Source: Parvularia atlantis (taxonomy: Eukaryota > Opisthokonta > Rotosphaerida). Taken from it: DNA of 28,072 nt. A model generated the notes under the pieces. That model saw only the letters and a list, made by a program, of their open reading frames with translations. It did not search any database and was not told where the DNA came from. The stretch's first letter is position 1, and the number at the start of each line of letters is the position of its first letter. Location of the stretch: assembly GCA_943704415.1 (NCBI GenBank), contig CALSCO010001097.1, positions 1 through 28,072 on the forward strand, given 5' to 3'. A program made the position numbers and the translations under genes. Below, piece after piece: positions 23,789 to 28,072 of the stretch.

Positions 23789-26484
23789 ATGTTTTCGGCG
23801 ACGTTGCGCGCGCTGTTCGGCGTCACGAGCGGCAGCCCCGCGAGCAGCAGCAACGCCACCACGAGCAGCAGCACAGACAACACCAGCAGCGGCAAGCGGC
23901 CGGCAAGCACGGCGCAGCGGCGAGGCCGACTGCCTGACGTGCTGCGCCGGCGCGAGACGGGCACGGTGGGGCGGCGCGCGGTCGTTGCGGTGCGCGCACG
24001 TGCGCATGGCGAGCGCAGAAGCAGCACGTGACGGTGTGGTGCAGGCGCTCGAGCCGGCCGTTGCGCCACGCATCGGCAGCGACGCCGCACACGCCATCAC
24101 CCTTACGGCGCGGCTGCGCGGGCCGCTCGCCGTCAGCGCCGTGACGGTGCGGCGGGGCGCCGCGATTTGCGTGACGCAGCGGCGCACGTGACGCGTGGGC
24201 GCGTGGCCGGCAGGAGATTGAGAAGCGGCTGACGACGAGCGGCACGGACTTTTTTGACGCGATGCTAGTGCTGGGCGGCGTCGATGCGCTGTGGCGGCTG
24301 CTCGTCGTCATGCGGCACAGCAGCACGGGCGGTGCGTGCGCGGCGGTGGCCGATCGTGTGGGGTGCGTCGTTAACCGGGCGCGGCGCGCTCGCAGTCAAC
24401 GTCGAGACCGCGAGGATGATCACGGTGCTGCGCGACCTCGTGATGCAGGTGCGCACGCATGACGGGTGACGAAAGACAGCACGACGCTCACGCGCGCACG
24501 CGCAGAAAGTGGAGGTCGCCATCGCCCTGGCGCAGCACGACGAGCTGGTCGCGTGCCTCTTCGCGTGCCTCAAGACGGGCAACAACCCGGACCTGTTCGA
24601 AGCCGTCTGTTACCTGATCGAGGAGCTGCTCGAGCAGCGCGTGGCCATCTTTGACCTGCGTAAAGTCGGTGCGCGCAGCCCGCAGCCGCACCGTGCACGC
24701 CTGATCTGCCACGCGGGCGGCCAGACAACCTGTACACGATCCTGAGCAAGCTCACCGTGCGCGAGCTGTGCTACATGTGCAGGATCGTCTCCATGCTCAC
24801 GTTTGACTTCAAGGTGCGCCTGTGCGCGTGCCTCGTGCCGTGCCCAGCCCAGATGCTGAACGCGCGCGCGCCAGGCCGAGCACGGCAGCGACCCCAACGA
24901 CACGGTCGACTACCGCGCGCCGCTGTACCGCCCGACCGCGCCGCGCGTGGTCGACGTCAACATCTGTGCGTCGACCCCGCACGCGTGCTTTGTGCAGCTG
25001 ACGCGCCGCCCAGCCATCCTCGTCGCCGCGCCCGACTTTCTGCAGAAGCTCGTGCACACGCTCTTGGTCAACAACCTGATGCGTACGTGTGCCGTGCGTT
25101 TGCGCTAGCCACGCCCGCGGCCCACATGCGCGCGCGCGACACGCAGTGCCACCGACGTCGCTCCTGATCAACGACGCCAGCGCGCTCGCCGCGTACCACA
25201 ACGAGCTGGTCAAGGTCATCATCTCATTGAGGGACCGCGTCCAGCCGGCGCTCCTGGACGACGAGCGGCGGCTCGTGCAGCAGTACCACCACGCGGCGGT
25301 GCGGCGTACAGCGTGCGCACGTGCACGCGTTGGCGCTGACGTGCGCCTTCGCTCACCAGATGCACGGCCACTCGACCAGTAGCATGTCGCTGCGCACGAT
25401 GCTCCTGTCCTCGTTCATGACCGAGCCGATGTTTGTGCTGTGCTCGCTGATCAAGAGCAGGCGGCGTGTTGACGTGACGGTGCGCACTGCTCTTACTTTT
25501 TGTGTGCGCGCGCGTCTAACGCGGCGGCGGCGGCGGCGGCGGCGGCGTCAGGCGCGTCTGTACCGTTGCGGCCTCATGCAAGCGCTGTCACGCCTGTTTG
25601 ACAGCATCGACTGGGCCGCGCCAAAGTACCCGCGTGACGAGCACATGGTGCGGCTGTGCGGCCGCTCGCACCCTGCCGGTGCTCACGCGAACGCGCGCGC
25701 AGGCGCGGCTGCACGGGCCGTCATGCGAGTGCAACGCCGACGCGACGCTCAAGACGCAATTCTGCCGGCTCATGCACAGGTGCGAGCCGTGGCGCTTGTG
25801 CGCAGAGACTGAGCCGGTGCGCAGCCTGTGCAAGCAGCTGCACGTCTCCCCAAACACGCCGGTCATGAATCTCGCCGCCGACGGCCTGATTGGTGCGCAC
25901 CGCGTTGCCGTCTTGCCGCCAGTGTCCGTTGACCTCTGCCGTGGCGCCAGCGAGCACGTACAGCGAGGAGACGCGGCGACGGGTGGGTGCGGCCGGGTGC
26001 GTGCCACCGCCGCTGCTGTCGGCGCGCTGAGTTGTTGCGCGCACACCCGCAGGCTGCTCTTGTGCGGCAACGAGAGCGCACTGCTGCCGCGCATGATTGA
26101 AGTGTACAAGGCGACGTCAGACGAGTGCACGCACCGGTGCGTGGCCTTGCGCTTTCCGCCTGGTGGCTGAGGCAGCTCCGCAGCGTCTGGCTGTCCAACT
26201 GCGTCGAGATGTTTCTGCGCGGCGCGAACGCACCGGAGCAGGCGCTCGTGCACGAGACCGGCATGCTGCAGGTGCGCGCCGTGCTCGCGTTGCCTCACCG
26301 TTGCAGCGCCTGAGCAGCGCGCGTAGACCGTGCTCGCCGAGGTCCTGCACGACCGCTTCCTGCCGCACGGGCTGCTTCAGTCCAGCTTGGACCTGCTCGG
26401 CGAGCTGATCAAGTTCAACAGGCGCATGACGCTGCGCATGCTGCTCCTGCTCGACGAGGCCAAGGTGTGCGCGCGGTGCCGGCG

Positions 26485-26521
<37 letters not shown>

Positions 26522-27219
26522 GCGCGTATGACGCGCCGCGCCAGATCCGCCGGTTGTGCGAGCTGCTCGAGACCAACATGGTCGACGGGAATGTGTTCCT
26601 GCGCGCGCTGATCCTGAGCGTGCACATGCTCGAGCGGGTCCACCCGACAGACGACATGTTGGCCGACCACGCGCTGGTGCGACGGCGGCGCTCCGATGGT
26701 GCAAGCATGCTGCTCACACTGCGGCCGCAGGTCGAGTACCTCCACATCCGCCGACCGCAGCTCGCGGTCATGCTCATTACGGTGGTCACGGTGGCGTGCG
26801 TGGCGCAGGAGAACATCTCGTGCGTCAACACAGCCCTGTGCATGTTCCTTATCGCGCACAGCGAGGGCAAGCTGGACGCGTTTGTGCGGGTGCGCCCGCT
26901 GGCTTGCTTGTGCACGCACGCGTTGACGTGCGCGCAGGCCGTGCACGCCGCCGACCCGAACCGCGACCTGCCCGGCAACCAGTCGGCCCTCGGCAACTTC
27001 CGCGAGCTGCTCGCGTTCTGGTGCGCTTTGAGCACACCGCCGCAACGCGCTGCTGTCTTCTCACGAACGCTCGCACGTCGCAGGTTGGCGCAGTACCAGC
27101 GTCGCAGGCGCGACTGCTTCACGCTGGAGAACGCGACCGGCTTCGCGCTGGCAGAGTGGCGCGCGATCGTGAATGCGCTGCTCGCGCACGAGCTGCTGCA
27201 GCCGCGCCAGCCCGCGTGA
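23789..27219 (+). CDS. TRPC4AP: TRPC4AP/TRUSS, CRL4 ubiquitin ligase substrate receptor
   Basis: In animals this helical-repeat protein is a DDB1-CUL4 substrate receptor that recognises certain C-terminal degrons. Twenty exons, 766 aa (human 797). Starts: 23789, 24045, 24214, 24396, 24506, 24725, 24875, 25147, 25360, 25552, 25703, 25825, 25951, 26053, 26184, 26327, 26545, 26731, 26938, 27084. Landmarks against human: [13 protein letters not shown] (human LFGGVDLLVEIL), [17 protein letters not shown] (DCSPDITLKIQFLRLLQ), [12 protein letters not shown] (ESFLRGTTSYAD), [11 protein letters not shown] (FDLLGELMKFN), [30 protein letters not shown] (TQENVSCLNTSLVIL), NFRELLAFW. Several exon joins reproduce human spacing residue for residue. 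The N-terminus is Ser/Thr-rich and less conserved. Introns contain CA and CGG repeats. The family call is firm; function in this organism is inferred. Confidence 0.93.
25480..25551 (+). repeat. (CGG)n repeat inside a TRPC4AP intron
   Basis: About nine CGG units (25521-25547) lie immediately upstream of the acceptor CGTCAG. The donor GTGCGCACTG at 25480 was chosen from three in-phase GT sites because it gives exactly the human spacing between LLMG/LIKS and LFD. Confidence 0.8.
26465..26544 (+). repeat. (CA)n microsatellite inside a TRPC4AP intron
   Basis: A 36-bp CA run (26486-26521) sits in the intron between LLLLDEAK and [11 protein letters not shown]. At 80 nt this is one of the longest introns in the window, and the excess length is the repeat itself. 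Confidence 0.88.
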
Positions 27220-27289
27220 CAAAATCATAATACATCATCTTTTGTTTGTTCCTGTGCGGCAGACTGTACAGCCAGCGCGTCGTCGTGCG
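27220..27289. other. Convergent gap TRPC4AP / USP37-like
   Basis: This 70-bp spacer between stop codons begins with an AT-rich patch (AAAATCATAATACATCATC, 27221-27239), the most A/T-rich run at any 3' end here and the best candidate for a polyadenylation region. Confidence 0.65.
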
Positions 27290-28072
27290 TCACACGCCCG
27301 CGTCGACGTCGTGCACAAAGAAGTACATGTAGGACGACCGCTGCCGTAGCTGCACGAGCTGCGCAAGCGGGCCGACGTCGCTCATGACCGAGTCGTTGTA
27401 GCAGCGCCACGTGCGCGCCTCGGCGTCCCACACGTCGCAGATGTAGTGCCCTGCGGATGCGGCCCCTCAGCCACGCGCGGCAGGCAGGCACATGCAGCAC
27501 GCTCACCGTTCGACGCGCCGATGCCCTGGTGGCTGACGACCGCCTGCAGCCGGTAGTTGCAGAACGCGCGCACGGTCGCGAGCGACGCCTTGTCGAACGC
27601 GGTCGCAGCGGCCGCAGCGGCGTCGGCCGCCGCCTCCCGCTTGCGCTGGTTGTCTGCTCGTGCGCTGTGTGTGAGCATCGGCTGATCACGGCTGGCGGCC
27701 GGCGGCCCACGCACGCGCGTGCAGGCTCAGCGCGAGAGCGAGCTTGATGTCCTCGTCGTCGCCGTCGTCGTCGTTGTGTGCGGCGGTGTTAGGCGCTAGC
27801 TCGGCCATGTCCGTGTCGAGCTCGGCTTCGGCCTCGGCCTCCGCCAGGCTGCGCGACAGCGCCCACTGCAGCTGCTCGTCCTCGCTCTGCGGCACGTCGC
27901 GTGACACAGCAGCACCGCGCAAGCCAACGCCTGCACCATCTGGTCGAGCGGCTTGAGCGGCTTTGGCTCGGTGAACTCGAGCTTCCTGCGCGCACGGCTC
28001 GGGTGCGGCGACGACGGCGGCGACGACGACGGCCTGCACGGGTCAGGAGCGGACGCGCACCGGGCGGGGGGG
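27290..28072 (-). CDS. USP37-like ubiquitin-specific protease, C-terminal part
   Basis: This is the 3' end of a deubiquitinase gene; the catalytic Cys box lies beyond the right edge. Exons: from the edge to about 28061 (uncertain), 28033-27931, 27886-27715, 27653-27507, 27450-27290. Two ubiquitin-interacting motifs occur: DEQLQWALSRSLAEAE and DEDIKLALALSLHA. They are followed by the USP His box YRLQAVVSHQGIGASNGHYI, then DVWD, YND and YMYFFVHDVD before the stop. Human USP37 likewise carries UIMs inserted in its catalytic domain and the segment YRLISVVSHIG...GHYISDVYD. The catalytic His is in SNGHYI. A basic-acidic segment RRKLEFTEPKPLKPLDQM precedes the UIMs. The intron at 27887 begins with GC; the one near 28034 would be only 27 nt, so the right edge may be unreliable. 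Confidence 0.8.
27887..27930 (-). other. GC-AG intron in USP37-like gene
   Basis: The exon ends CAGATGGTGCAG; the intron starts GCGTTGGCTT, has a TGTCAC word and ends GCCGCAG (44 nt). It joins KPLDQMVQ to SEDEQLQWALS in phase 0. Reading through without splicing would lose the frame before the first UIM. Confidence 0.65.

Noticed and set aside
22907-24187. A 426-codon minus-strand open frame joining DDX47 exon 1 to sequence opposite TRPC4AP
   Set aside because: Only the part from 23620 downward matches DDX47. The upstream part is antisense to TRPC4AP exons and lacks similarity, so it is read-through of an open frame.

Overview
This window looks like nuclear DNA from a unicellular eukaryote with a compact, very GC-rich genome. 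All eleven genes are cut into many exons by short introns, mostly 44-83 nt. The gene set (TRPC4AP/TRUSS, a protein kinase D-like C1-C1-kinase protein, a USP37-like deubiquitinase, FIRRM, EXO1, a WIPI/Atg18-type PROPPIN) suggests an opisthokont, perhaps a unicellular relative of animals. That placement is inferred from gene content; I cannot name the species. No tRNA, rRNA, transposon, virus-like element or CRISPR was seen.

Layout, left to right: EXO1 3' part (+, 1-2325); a 1057-residue helical protein of unknown function (-, 2362-6123); GDP-L-fucose synthase GFUS (-, 6147-7787); a FIRRM/C1orf112-like recombination factor (+, about 7855-10902); an Atg18/WIPI PROPPIN (-, 10947-12634); complex I subunit NDUFS6 (+, 12890-13473); a protein kinase D-like kinase (-, 13553-16319); the FACT histone chaperone subunit SPT16 in 31 exons (+, 16558-21556); the DEAD-box helicase DDX47/Rrp3 (-, 21589-23620); the CRL4 substrate receptor TRPC4AP (+, 23789-27219); and the C-terminal part of a USP37-like deubiquitinase with two UIMs (-, 27290 to the right edge). 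I rebuilt exon chains by hand. Exon lengths sum to whole codons in every complete gene, and rebuilt proteins match the remembered lengths of their families (GFUS 322 aa, DDX47 456 aa, SPT16 1067 aa, TRPC4AP 766 aa).

The genes are housekeeping or regulatory functions and do not form one pathway. DNA repair and chromatin are well represented (EXO1, FIRRM, SPT16), and a ubiquitin ligase receptor lies tail-to-tail with a deubiquitinase. Genes alternate strand almost perfectly, so nearly every promoter is a shared divergent one (about 70-255 bp). Convergent stop codons lie only 32-79 bp apart.

The most unusual feature is the introns. By my hand tally, about 11 of 127 start with GC instead of GT, each supported by reading frame and often by homology. 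The usual 5' site is GTGCGY, with a CTSAC-like branch site and a GCAG end without a pyrimidine tract. Other points of interest are a repeated GAAACAYGAG promoter motif, an array of four CCAAT boxes, an exon whose only coding content is the ATG, and a kinase D-like protein with no PH domain.
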